From contig NZ_JAUSUG010000015.1 in NCBI RefSeq assembly GCF_030813435.1, positions 62,001 to 126,000 on the forward strand: a stretch of 64,000 nucleotides of DNA, given 5' to 3'. The position numbers and the translations under genes were made by a program. This document shows, one piece after another, positions 17,821 to 25,753 of this stretch. Under the pieces are notes generated by a model. The model saw only the letters and a list, made by a program, of their open reading frames with translations. It made no database searches and was not told the DNA's origin. The stretch is from Evansella vedderi. Lineage in GTDB: Bacteria > Bacillota > Bacilli > Bacillales > Salisediminibacteriaceae. Position 1 is the stretch's first letter. Each line of letters begins with the position of its first letter.

Positions 17821-17910
17821 CTACGCCATCACTGCCTTTATCTTGACTAGGATGTTTTGAGAAAAATAATATTTGTATGTATTAGTTGTTTGTGAAGTTT
17901 TTGTTTTTAT

Positions 17911-18879
17911 TCATATAAAAATGGAATAGTTTCTAATTGGTTGAAACTGCTGCTTAATTATTAAATACTGTTCCATCTCATTGACCAGTTGAAGGAGTGC
18001 AGCCCTCGCCTCAAATTCTCCCCGTGAGGATGGGAGTGGCATTTCCTTAAATTGCTTCCTCAACTCCTCCAATTTATGAATAAAAAGACTTGCGGTGTTA
18101 TTAGGAGTTACCCCTTCACTTAACTCCTCCATAAATTGACCAATCATGGCACCTTGTTCTATTTGAATCTCTATTACTGTTAGCAATGGCATCATTCGCT
18201 CAATAATTTCTAGCTGCTTTTCTCTCATTTTGAAATAATTATAATATTGATCCTCATATCGTATTATATGGTTCTCTAGATTTTGAATAGATATATTTTT
18301 AGCAGTTTGGAGCAGTGACGCTGCTTTGGTTATTTCCTTTCCGTCCCACTGTCTATCTCCGTATTTAACGTAAACAGCATATTCATGAAAAATTTTTGCA
18401 TATAGTCTTTCTAGCCGTTGTTGCATTTGATGAAGCTGTCTCTCCACACTTGGCATATAGGTATTCATTAATAAAGCACAACCTATTCCAATGATTATCA
18501 AGGAAAATTCATTAAGTAACAGCTCCACTGAAACATAACCTGATGTATATAAGTGAAGTATAACAACACAACTAGTGACAATCCCTGCTTGAACCCTTAA
18601 CAAAACAGTTGTAGGTATAAATAGCAATAATAATAACCCAACCGTAATGGGATGGTACCCAATAAGTTCAAATAGAACGGATCCATAAAATAGCCCTATT
18701 GCACAGGCAAAAAACCGTTCCCATGACATTTGAAGAGACTTTCTCCTTGTTTTCTGAACGCATAAAATCGTTATAATCCCAGCTGATGCAAAAAATTGCA
18801 GTTCAAAAAGCTGTGCTATTGCTATAGCTAAGGAGGCACCTAAAGCTGTTTTTAACGTTCGATATCCTATTTTGAACAA
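17911..18879 (-). CDS. yqjA: Aromatic acid exporter family protein (YqjA)
   Basis: A 322-residue protein with about four membrane segments in residues 10-145 (LGASLAIAIAQLFELQFFAS; ACAIGLFYGSVLFELIGY; SCVVILHLYTSGYVS; FSLIIIGIGCALLMNTYMP), then a long helical cytoplasmic domain. This is the ArAE/DUF939 architecture, shared with B. subtilis YqjA, which also lies next to yqjB-yqjE. Transported substrate unknown. Start at ATG 18879; the ribosome binding site is AGGGGGATC. Confidence 0.85.
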   Translation of the reverse strand: MFKIGYRTLKTALGASLAIAIAQLFELQFFASAGIITILCVQKTRRKSLQMSWERFFACAIGLFYGSVLFELIGYHPITVGLLLLLFIPTTVLLRVQAGIVTSCVVILHLYTSGYVSVELLLNEFSLIIIGIGCALLMNTYMPSVERQLHQMQQRLERLYAKIFHEYAVYVKYGDRQWDGKEITKAASLLQTAKNISIQNLENHIIRYEDQYYNYFKMREKQLEIIERMMPLLTVIEIQIEQGAMIGQFMEELSEGVTPNNTASLFIHKLEELRKQFKEMPLPSSRGEFEARAALLQLVNEMEQYLIIKQQFQPIRNYSIFI

Positions 18880-18945
18880 AATGATCCCCCTTTTTATGCT
18901 TTTAATATATCCTATATTAAGTTGACCAAACTTATAAATACAATA

Positions 18946-19040
18946 GGCTGTTTTCTAAAGGATTACTTGGATCCGCTACAGGCGGACGATCTCCGCTTCT
19001 CCAACCTTTTAAAAAATCAACAAAGTTTACGAAAACAGCC
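18946..19040. repeat. Short palindromic repeat with GGCTGTTTTC ends
   Basis: Ninety-five bases bounded by GGCTGTTTTCTAAAGGATT and AAAGTTTACGAAAACAGCC, an inverted pair. The middle carries CTTGGATCCGCTACAGGCGG ... CGCTTCTCCAA, which can fold on itself. ATA flanks both ends. Related copies are at 8197, 28372 and 46118. Confidence 0.75.
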
Positions 19041-19043
19041 ATA

Positions 19044-19074
19044 CAAAAAAACTCCAGTACATGGACTGGAGTTA
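19044..19074 (-). terminator. Terminator of the tRNA-Arg gene
   Basis: On the minus strand AACTCCAGT/ACTGGAGTT (nine pairs, six-base loop) followed by seven T. Confidence 0.85.
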
Positions 19075-19088
19075 ACATATGTATATGG

Positions 19089-19163
19089 TGGCGCGCCCAC
19101 CAGGATTCGAACCCAGAACGTGAGAGCCGAAATCTCATGTGATATCCATTTCACCATGGGCGC
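19089..19163 (-). tRNA. tRNA-Arg (anticodon UCG)
   Basis: A complete cloverleaf on the minus strand: acceptor GCGCCCA/TGGGCGC (seven pairs), D stem GTGA/TCAC, anticodon stem TGAGA/TCTCA with loop TTTCGGC (anticodon TCG), a four-base variable loop, and a T arm with TTCGAAT. CCA is encoded. Two adjacent G-T pairs weaken the T stem. A20 and C35, the arginine identity bases, are present, so the amino-acid call is firm. It would read CGA. It is a single gene with its own terminator, not part of an rRNA/tRNA cluster. Confidence 0.95.
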
Positions 19164-19253
19164 ATGAAACGGACGATTAACTCGTCCGCACTATAGGAGT
19201 ATAGCAATAATAAGAAAAAAAATCAAGCCTTTAATGTACTTTTTTATTTTTCC

Positions 19254-19601
19254 TTAAACTTCTTCATCAAACATCTTTTCAAAACGTTCGTTCATTTGCT
19301 CTTCATTATACCCCATTTCAGCAAGTCTTGCAGTTAAGTTTTGGGCCCACAAAGATAAACGCTGTGCCATTTTTTTATACTTTTTTCCTAAAGACCCTTT
19401 AGCATCCTTTGCCCGTGCATCGGCATTTGACATCACATTCTCTGAGATAAATAATGCTTTCCATAATGATTCTTCCTCTAGTTTATCTGCATTTTCGTTA
19501 AGGTAATCAACAATTTTTTTATAATAACTATCAAATTCCTCAAATGATATTTCTTCTTCCATTTTTAAGTACTCATGAATTTGTTTGTAAAGTTCTTGCA
19601 T
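19254..19601 (-). CDS. Hypothetical helical protein
   Basis: About 115 residues, acidic and rich in aromatic and charged residues, with no signal or membrane segment. It looks all-helical (YKQIHEYLKMEEEISFEEFDSYY is a representative tract, here shortened in meaning to its charge pattern). A basic stretch lies near the middle (KDAKGSLGKKYKKMAQRL). The ATG at 19601 has AAGGAG eight bases upstream; a GTG three codons earlier overlaps that spacing. It follows brxB on the same strand, separated by a terminator, and the family is not recognised. Confidence 0.7.
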   Translation of the reverse strand: MQELYKQIHEYLKMEEEISFEEFDSYYKKIVDYLNENADKLEEESLWKALFISENVMSNADARAKDAKGSLGKKYKKMAQRLSLWAQNLTARLAEMGYNEEQMNERFEKMFDEEV

Positions 19602-19640
19602 AATAGGCACTCCTTGTTTCTAATATTTTAGTATGTAATG

Positions 19641-19667
19641 AAGAAAAGGAGGAAATATCCTCCTTTC
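19641..19667 (-). terminator. Terminator of brxB
   Basis: Arms AAAGGAGGA/TCCTCCTTT with a short AT loop, then TCTTC on the minus strand, directly after the brxB stop. Confidence 0.65.
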
Positions 19668-19670
19668 TCA

Positions 19671-20105
19671 TTATGCTTCGTTTTTAAAGTATTGGTCAAA
19701 TGCTTTTTCTAATTTTTGTACTACTTCAATTGGTTCATGACCTTCGATTTCATGTCTCTCTACCATTGTTTGAATTTTGCCATCTTTTAATAATGCAAAA
19801 GATGGAGAGGAGGGTTCATAGCCCTCAAAGTAGGACCTTGCTTGTGCTGTTGCTTCACGATCTTGTCCGGCAAAGACTGTTACATAATTATCTGCTTTTA
19901 CTTCGTAATTTTTCATATAAGCTGCTGATGGTCTTGCAATTCCTCCTGCACAACCACATACGGAATTAATCATAACAAAAGTAGTGCCCGTTTTTTTAAA
20001 TACATCATCAACTTCTTCTGGAGTTGTTAATTCATCATAGCCTGATTGAACCATTTCTTTACGTGCTGTTTGTACAACATCATTCATGAACATTTGAAAA
20101 TCCAT
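19671..20105 (-). CDS. brxB: Bacilliredoxin BrxB (YqiW/YphP family)
   Basis: A 144-residue thioredoxin-fold protein with the bacilliredoxin active site SVCGCAGG: Cys50-Gly-Cys52 instead of CxxC. Bacilliredoxins remove bacillithiol from S-bacillithiolated proteins after oxidative stress, with the first Cys attacking. The flanking sequence ([16 protein letters not shown], then [12 protein letters not shown]) fits the family throughout. In B. subtilis yqiW is near the bkd operon, as here. The choice between the BrxA and BrxB paralogues rests on this synteny. Confidence 0.93.
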   Translation of the reverse strand: MDFQMFMNDVVQTARKEMVQSGYDELTTPEEVDDVFKKTGTTFVMINSVCGCAGGIARPSAAYMKNYEVKADNYVTVFAGQDREATAQARSYFEGYEPSSPSFALLKDGKIQTMVERHEIEGHEPIEVVQKLEKAFDQYFKNEA

Positions 20106-20293
20106 TTAAACCACCCTTTCAAAATAAATAGCTAATCACATATAACTTATGTATATTTTACACTTTATCCATGTTGTTTACCATGGATTTGATTGCTACT
20201 TTATAGTATCATCTTCATAGGAATTTTGCATTCAAATTTTATCCATTTATATCTATAACAGATTCGGAATTATAGTTTGTACTACAATAAAAT

Positions 20294-20343
20294 GAAAAAA
20301 AGAGGTGACTCAAAAGGTTAAAAAACACCTTTTAGTCATCCTC
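20294..20343 (-). terminator. Terminator of znuA (GGTGACTC-arm family)
   Basis: Long imperfect arms GAGGTGACTCAAAAGGT/ACCTTTTAGTCATCCTC, followed on the minus strand by seven T. It lies shortly after the znuA stop. Confidence 0.8.
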
Positions 20344-20358
20344 CTTATAAGTAATAAA

Positions 20359-21504
20359 TTATTGTAATGCAGTTCTTAGAGTTTCCAAATTCCTTCGCAT
20401 CAAACTGAAATAATCTTCTCCGTTATCTATATCTTCTTGCATAAGAGTTTCTAAATTGTGTATCCATAAAGCTTCAGCATTTACTTCCTCACGAACAGTT
20501 TCTGCTATATTCATTGGAATATTTTGTTCAAACATAACGTAGTTAATATCATTTACTTCCATAAACTCAATAATATCCTGCATTTGGCGGATAGACGGTT
20601 CATTAGTTGGGGAAATTCCCGCTATTCCCACTTGATGAATCCCATATCTCTCCTCCCAATATCCATAACCAGCATGGGATACAATAATAGTATCTTTGGA
20701 GATTTCCTCCGCCATTGCTATAAATTCTTGATCTAACTGTTCAAGGTCAGATTTTAATGTTTCAAAATTTTCCTCAAAGAGCTCTTTTGCTTCTGGTCGA
20801 AGTTCTACCAATGCTGTCTTAATATTTTCAGCCAATTGAATAGCACGAATTGGATCTAACCAAACATGTGGATCTTCTTCTCCATGAGAATGTCCATGGT
20901 GGTGGTCATGATCATGATCGTGATTATCGTCACCATGTTCATGATCATGGTCATCATCTTTGTTTCCGTGTTCGTGATCATGATTGTGGTCATGGTCGTG
21001 ATCGTGATCGTGGTCATGATCGTGATCATGGTCATGGTCGTGACTATGTCCATGGTCATGGTCGTGATCATAATCGATTAGTTCAATACCATCAGCGGCA
21101 GTAATAACTTTTACATCGTGTGTTTCAACGGTTTCTTTAATTCGATCTGCAAAGCCTTCAAATCCTGCTCCATTATAGATGAATAAATCCCCATCTGCAA
21201 TTTGAATCATTTGATTTGCTGTTGGCTCAAAGCTATGTGCATCAGCACCAATTGGTATTATATTAGTTACTTCGACATGTTCTCCACCTATTTTTTTTGC
21301 AAAATCTTCTAATGGATATAATGTAGTAAATACAGAAAGTGGTTCAATTTCATCTTCCACAACCTCTTCTGCTTCTTCTTCTACTTCAGTCTCCATTGTT
21401 TCCTCGTCTAATCCTTGATCTGCTTCTCCTTCATTTTCTCCACATGCTGCTAAAATCATAGATAGAATAAGGATGAATGAAAATAAGATCGATAATCGTT
21501 TCAT
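20359..21504 (-). CDS. znuA: Zinc ABC transporter substrate-binding lipoprotein
   Basis: A cluster A-I metal-binding protein of 381 residues. The lipobox ILAAC places the lipidated Cys at 21. An acidic stretch follows, then the fold begins (LSVFTTLYPLEDFAKKIGG). Zinc ligands are His90 (GADAHSFEP), His211 (DPHVWLDP) and the later His in VSHAGYGYWEERYG. Residues 146-206 form an exceptionally long His/Asp loop of repeating HDHD units, the loop that marks zinc rather than manganese specificity. The cognate ATPase and permease genes are not adjacent. Two Zur-type palindromes precede it. Confidence 0.95.
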   Translation of the reverse strand: MKRLSILFSFILILSMILAACGENEGEADQGLDEETMETEVEEEAEEVVEDEIEPLSVFTTLYPLEDFAKKIGGEHVEVTNIIPIGADAHSFEPTANQMIQIADGDLFIYNGAGFEGFADRIKETVETHDVKVITAADGIELIDYDHDHDHGHSHDHDHDHDHDHDHDHDHDHNHDHEHGNKDDDHDHEHGDDNHDHDHDHHHGHSHGEEDPHVWLDPIRAIQLAENIKTALVELRPEAKELFEENFETLKSDLEQLDQEFIAMAEEISKDTIIVSHAGYGYWEERYGIHQVGIAGISPTNEPSIRQMQDIIEFMEVNDINYVMFEQNIPMNIAETVREEVNAEALWIHNLETLMQEDIDNGEDYFSLMRRNLETLRTALQ

Positions 21505-21516
21505 TTCTTTTCCCCT

Positions 21517-21534
21517 TTCGTAATCATTACGTTT
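21517..21534 (-). promoter_or_regulatory. Zur box 1 (next to the ribosome binding site)
   Basis: TCGTAATCATTACG, a perfect seven-base inverted repeat matching the Bacillus Zur/Fur core TGATAATNATTATCA-type, Zur variant TCGTAATNATTACGA. It lies just upstream of the AAGGGG ribosome binding site. Confidence 0.75.
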
Positions 21535-21549
21535 TATAACCCAAAAAGA

Positions 21550-21578
21550 ATTATATCGTAGTTATTACGATTTGTAAA
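21550..21578 (-). promoter_or_regulatory. znuA promoter with Zur box 2 in the spacer
   Basis: On the minus strand TTTACA (21573-21578), 17 bases, TATAAT (21550-21555). The spacer is filled by the palindrome ATCGTAATAACTACGAT, a second Zur box. Zur with zinc would block RNA polymerase here. Confidence 0.8.
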
Positions 21579-21714
21579 TAAGAATGACTACGATCAAGCA
21601 TTTTTTTTTATAGGCAAAATCTTTCAAAAAAATAGGCCCTATAAAGGCTATGAGCAAACCTTTATAGGACAACCCTTTAATTGGAACTTTTTATCCCTTT
21701 CCGTTATTGACTAT

Positions 21715-22188
21715 TTAATTATTCTCTTTAAAAAGCTCCCTATGATCCTCATTCCATTTTTTATGTAGTTGTAGTAGAGCCGGTAACAATGATTTTAATT
21801 TTTCATCATCTCGTCTTTCTACTGCTTCTAAAAATTGCTCATGGTAATAGGAATGTTTTTCCTTCCACTCTTCAGTTATTGCAGGAAGTTCAAGCTCTTT
21901 CCCTTCCTTTTTCATTTCTTTTATTTTTTTCAAAATAGCCTCTTTTTCACGGGTAATTTCTATCCACTCTTCTTTTAGGTCTGGACGGTACTTATCAATG
22001 AGAAGTTCATAATAAAAGTTTATATGTGCTTTCATTTGTGAATGTTTATGAAATATATCCTCATATTTTTCTTGTTGATCCGTCCTCTCTTGCAACTCTA
22101 ATTGATCATCATCTTCTGCAAAAGCTTGTAAAGGTAAAATAGTTAAAAACAGGCATAGGCATAGGCATACAAGTTTCATTGGTTTCAA
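21715..22188 (-). CDS. Hypothetical secreted helical protein
   Basis: A 157-residue protein with a clear Sec signal peptide (MKPMKLVCLCLCLFLTILPL, cleavage probably after QAFA at residue 24). The cysteines lie inside the signal and do not form a lipobox. The mature part is very charged and predicted helical, rich in Lys and Glu, with KHSQMKAHINFYYELLIDKY and AVERRDDEKLKSLLPALLQL. No domain is recognised. It lies between znuA and the bkdB terminator on the same strand; no shared promoter can be argued. Confidence 0.7.
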   Translation of the reverse strand: MKPMKLVCLCLCLFLTILPLQAFAEDDDQLELQERTDQQEKYEDIFHKHSQMKAHINFYYELLIDKYRPDLKEEWIEITREKEAILKKIKEMKKEGKELELPAITEEWKEKHSYYHEQFLEAVERRDDEKLKSLLPALLQLHKKWNEDHRELFKENN

Positions 22189-22267
22189 TTTAATCTACCT
22201 CCCTCATTGTCCCCTAGTATGCACAAGATAAAAAGTGACTATGCGAACGAAGAGTTATAATAGAATA

Positions 22268-22315
22268 AGGGTGACTCAAAAGCTTATAAGATATCTTTTA
22301 AGTCACCCTCTTTTT
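22268..22315. terminator. Hairpin after bkdB (GGTGACTC-arm family)
   Basis: Fourteen-base arms GGGTGACTCAAAAG/CTTTTAAGTCACCC with one mismatch. The T-run is better on the plus strand (TCTTTTT) than on the minus strand. It likely ends the bkd operon together with the adjacent AGAG element. Confidence 0.6.
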
Positions 22316-22362
22316 AGAGCGTGTTCAAACGGGGAAAAACAGCCCCTTTTTAAACAGACTCT
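22316..22362. repeat. Compact AGAG element (47 bases)
   Basis: AGAGCGTGTTCAAA at the left and TTTAAACAGACTCT at the right form an imperfect inverted repeat, with a GGGG...CCCC stem inside. It ends one base before the bkdB stop codon complement. It is the short form of the element at 11054-11579, which likewise ends within five bases of a stop codon. Confidence 0.65.
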
Positions 22363-22363
22363 T

Positions 22364-23641
22364 TTAATATATAGAAGTATTTTTTTCGTTCATACTTTCT
22401 AAGCTATTTTTAATATGTCCAAGAAACTTCCCGCATACAAGCCCATCAAGAATACGGTGGTCCAAAGACATACATAAATTGACCATATGGCGAACAGCAA
22501 TCGCATCGTTTTCCAATACTACCGGTCGCTTGACAATGGATTCTACGGATAGAATGGCGGCTTGTGGATAGTTAATAATTGGCTGTGACTGTATAGAACC
22601 AAACGATCCAGTATTATTAACTGTAAAGGTACCACCTTGCATATCTTCCGACTTAAGTTGATTTGTTCTTACTTTGGTCGCAAGGTCATTTATTTCCCTC
22701 GCCAACCCTTTTACGGTCTTTTCGTCAGCATGCTTTATCACTGGAACAAAAAGTTCATTTTCTGTCGCTACTGCTAATGATATATGAACATCTTTATGGC
22801 GGATTATTTTATCTCCAGCCCACATTGAATTTACTTGTGGGTATTCCTTAAGGGCATCAACTGTTGCTTTAATGAAGAATGGTAAGAAAGTAAGCTTAAT
22901 ATCTTCTTTCTTATAGAACTCATCCTTCATCTTATTTCGATAGCGTACAAGGTCAGTTACATCCACTTCAATCATCATCCATGCATGTGGTGCTTCATGT
23001 TTAGAACGAACCATATTGTTTGCAATTGCCTTACGTACTCCGCTTATTGGCAGCTCCTCAACACGTCCAGAAGTGGTATATGGTGGAGTTGGCGCTTGCT
23101 TCGTTTCAACCCGATCTGAAACAGCAGCTTTTCCAGGAGTTCTTACTTCTTTAACAGGTTCAGTCATTGGTGCCCCTTTAGGAACTCCTCCACTCTCAAT
23201 AAGTGTTAATAAGTCTTTCCTAGTAATACGGCCACCTCTACCACTTCCATTTACTTGTTCTAAATTTATATCATGTTCTTGAGCTAATTTAAGTACAGCT
23301 GGTGAGTACCGCTTTTTATTAGATGTATCAGCTGGTACTTGCTCTTGTGTTCCAACTACTTCTTCTTGAAGAGTCTCTACAGTAACTTCCTCTTCAGCCT
23401 CACCTTCCACTGTAATGGTACAAATTACTTCTCCCACTGCAATGGTTTCGTCTTCCCCTGCAATAAGTTCTTTTATTGTTCCAGTATACGATGATGGAAT
23501 TTCAGCATTTACTTTATCTGTCATTACCTCAGCAATAGGATCGTACTTATTCACTTGGTCCCCTGGCTTTACAAGCCATTTTGTAATGGTTCCTTCTGTC
23601 ACACTTTCCCCAAGCTGTGGCATAGTAATTTTTGTGGCCAT
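22364..23641 (-). CDS. bkdB: Branched-chain alpha-keto acid dehydrogenase E2 (lipoamide acyltransferase)
   Basis: About 425 residues. Domains in order are a lipoyl domain with the lipoylated Lys in EVMTDKVNAEIPS (about residue 43), an acidic linker, a peripheral-subunit-binding domain (RYSPAVLKLAQEHDINLEQV), a second linker, and the catalytic acyltransferase ending with SLDHRILDG. ATG 23641 is chosen because AAGGAGG lies eight bases upstream; a GTG three codons earlier is less likely. It transfers branched acyl groups to CoA and forms the complex core. Last gene of the operon. Confidence 0.95.
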   Translation of the reverse strand: MATKITMPQLGESVTEGTITKWLVKPGDQVNKYDPIAEVMTDKVNAEIPSSYTGTIKELIAGEDETIAVGEVICTITVEGEAEEEVTVETLQEEVVGTQEQVPADTSNKKRYSPAVLKLAQEHDINLEQVNGSGRGGRITRKDLLTLIESGGVPKGAPMTEPVKEVRTPGKAAVSDRVETKQAPTPPYTTSGRVEELPISGVRKAIANNMVRSKHEAPHAWMMIEVDVTDLVRYRNKMKDEFYKKEDIKLTFLPFFIKATVDALKEYPQVNSMWAGDKIIRHKDVHISLAVATENELFVPVIKHADEKTVKGLAREINDLATKVRTNQLKSEDMQGGTFTVNNTGSFGSIQSQPIINYPQAAILSVESIVKRPVVLENDAIAVRHMVNLCMSLDHRILDGLVCGKFLGHIKNSLESMNEKNTSIY

Positions 23642-23673
23642 TTCTGGCACCTCCTTGCAGCTCTATGCTCGTA

Positions 23674-24657
23674 TTAAAATTCAGCCAGCTCTTTCATGGC
23701 TTCTTCTATTTTATCGGGATTCACCATAAAGTATTTTTCCATTGTAGGAGCATAAGGCATAGCAGGTACATCAGGACCGGCAAGCCTCTGTATTGGTGCA
23801 TCTAGGTCAAACAAGCAATTCTCTGCGATAATAGCTGAGACTTCACTCATAATGCTGCCCTCTTTATTATCCTCCGTTACTAGCAAGACTTTACCTGTTT
23901 TACTAGCAGCTTTCATAATAGCCTCTTTATCTAATGGGTACACTGTTCGTAAATCAAGAATATGGGATTCATAACCTTGCTTTGCCAAATTTTCAGCAGC
24001 TTGCATGGCCATATGTACACATAAGCCATATGTGATGACAGTGATGTCATCCCCTTCACGCTTTACGTCCGCCTTCCCAATAGGTAATGTATAATCCTCA
24101 TCAGGGACTTCTCCTTTAATCAGTCGGTATGCCCGTTTATGTTCAAAGAACAGAATTGGGTCATCACTTCGAATAGAGGCCTTCAAGAGACCTTTAACAT
24201 CATAAGGTGTAGAAGGCATTACAATCTTTAAGCCAGGGACGTTAGCAAACAACGCCTCCACAGATTGAGAATGATATAATGCCCCGTGAACTCCACCACC
24301 ATATGGTGCACGTATGGTAATTGGACAATGCCAATCGTTATTTGTCCTGTAACGAATTTTTGCTGCTTCTGAAACGATTTGGTTAACTGCAGGCATGATA
24401 AAATCTGCAAATTGCATTTCTGCAATTGGTCTCATTCCATACATAGCCGCACCAATCCCTACACCTGCAATCGCCGATTCTGCAAGGGGGGTGTCGATGA
24501 CTCGTTCCTCACCAAACTGTTCATATAAACCATTAGTAGCGCGGAATACGCCCCCACGTTTTCCTACGTCTTCCCCTAAGACAAAAACATTTTCATCTCG
24601 CTCCATCTCTTCTCTAATCGCTTGAGTAACTGCTTCTATATAAGAAATTACCGGCAT
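23674..24657 (-). CDS. bkdAB: Branched-chain alpha-keto acid dehydrogenase E1 beta
   Basis: The TPP-dependent E1 beta chain, about 327 residues, very close to B. subtilis BkdAB. Recognisable stretches are VFVLGEDVGKRGGVFRATNG, GMRPIAEMQFADFIMPAVNQ, APYGGGVHGALYHSQSVEA and MPYAPTMEKYFMVNPDKIEE. The start MPVISYIE at 24657 matches the B. subtilis N-terminus and has GAGAGGAG upstream; an ATG seven codons earlier lies within the end of bkdAA. With BkdAA it decarboxylates the keto acids of Val, Ile and Leu. Confidence 0.96.
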   Translation of the reverse strand: MPVISYIEAVTQAIREEMERDENVFVLGEDVGKRGGVFRATNGLYEQFGEERVIDTPLAESAIAGVGIGAAMYGMRPIAEMQFADFIMPAVNQIVSEAAKIRYRTNNDWHCPITIRAPYGGGVHGALYHSQSVEALFANVPGLKIVMPSTPYDVKGLLKASIRSDDPILFFEHKRAYRLIKGEVPDEDYTLPIGKADVKREGDDITVITYGLCVHMAMQAAENLAKQGYESHILDLRTVYPLDKEAIMKAASKTGKVLLVTEDNKEGSIMSEVSAIIAENCLFDLDAPIQRLAGPDVPAMPYAPTMEKYFMVNPDKIEEAMKELAEF

Positions 24658-24664
24658 CCTGTCA

Positions 24665-25663
24665 TCACTCCTCTCCATAAACGTATTTTAATGCATGCTC
24701 TGGCTCCGCATACGGAGCTTTCTCTGCATAATCTGTTGCCTCATCGATGACTTTACGTAATTTAGCTCTAATTTCTTCCTCTTTTTCGTCTGTTAAAACC
24801 CCAGTATCTTTTAAATAAGAACCAAACGTAATAAGGGAATCAATTTTTTTCGCTGCTTCTACTTCTTCTTTTGCACGATAAACACTATCATCATCATCAC
24901 TTGAATGTGGGGTCAATCGGTAAGATACCGTCTCAATTAGAGAAGGACCTTCCCCTTTTAATGCCCTTTCCCTTGCTTTGGAAATAGCCTCATAAACAGC
25001 TAATGGATCATTTCCATCCACCGTTTCCCCATGAATACCATAACCTACAGCACGATCGGATACATTTTCACAATTTAACTGTTTTTCTAATGGAACTGAA
25101 ATGGCGTATTTATTGTTCTCACACATGAAAATCACAGGTAAATCATGAACACTAGCAAAATTTATCCCCTCATGGAAATCCCCTTGGTTAGAGGAGCCTT
25201 CTCCAAAAGTTGTGAATGCCACAAAGTCCTCTTTTTTCATCTTAGCTGCTAACCCAAACCCAACAGCATGCGGTACCTGAGTTGTTACTGGTGAAGAGCC
25301 TGTTACAATACGATTTTTCTTTTGACCGAAATGTCCTGGCATTTGTCTTCCTCCAGAGTTCGGGTCCTCTGCTTTGGCAAAACCAGAAAGCATTAACTCT
25401 TTTGGAGTCATTCCAAACCTTAATACAACGCCCATATCACGATAGTATGGCAAAACATAGTCTTTTTCCTTATCCAAGGCCATTGCAGCACCAACCTGGG
25501 CTGCCTCCTGTCCTTGGCAGGAAATAACGAATGGAATTTTACCAGCACGGTTTAATAACCACATTCGTTCATCAATCATTCTAGCGAGTAACATCGTTTC
25601 ATACATTTCAAGAACATCATTGTCAGATAGACCTAGCTGCTGATGTCGGTGATTTTTACTCAA
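24665..25663 (-). CDS. bkdAA: Branched-chain alpha-keto acid dehydrogenase E1 alpha
   Basis: A 332-residue E1 alpha chain. The TPP-binding region shows FTTFGEGSSNQGDFHEGINF (GDG-type motif as GEG) and CENNKYAISVPLEKQL. The phospho-loop-like region TVSYRLTPHSSDDDDSVYR is also typical. It starts at TTG (25661-25663) with AAGGAGG seven bases upstream. Its stop is about seven bases before the bkdAB start, so the two are translationally close. A 90-base AT-rich gap separates it from lpdV upstream. Confidence 0.95.
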   Translation of the reverse strand: MSKNHRHQQLGLSDNDVLEMYETMLLARMIDERMWLLNRAGKIPFVISCQGQEAAQVGAAMALDKEKDYVLPYYRDMGVVLRFGMTPKELMLSGFAKAEDPNSGGRQMPGHFGQKKNRIVTGSSPVTTQVPHAVGFGLAAKMKKEDFVAFTTFGEGSSNQGDFHEGINFASVHDLPVIFMCENNKYAISVPLEKQLNCENVSDRAVGYGIHGETVDGNDPLAVYEAISKARERALKGEGPSLIETVSYRLTPHSSDDDDSVYRAKEEVEAAKKIDSLITFGSYLKDTGVLTDEKEEEIRAKLRKVIDEATDYAEKAPYAEPEHALKYVYGEE

Positions 25664-25753
25664 TGGACTCCCTCCTTAATCTTAAAAATTATTTTATATT
25701 GTTTTGATAAACATTTATCTAGTAAGGCCAACTTATAAATAATTAAAGCTACT

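Noticed and set aside
20880-21070. Short tandem repeat resembling a CRISPR array
   Set aside because: The six-base GATCAT/GGTCAT units have no spacers and encode the His/Asp loop of znuA.
20850-21104. Histidine- or methionine-rich frames on both strands
   Set aside because: They are shadows of the repetitive HDHD coding in znuA.
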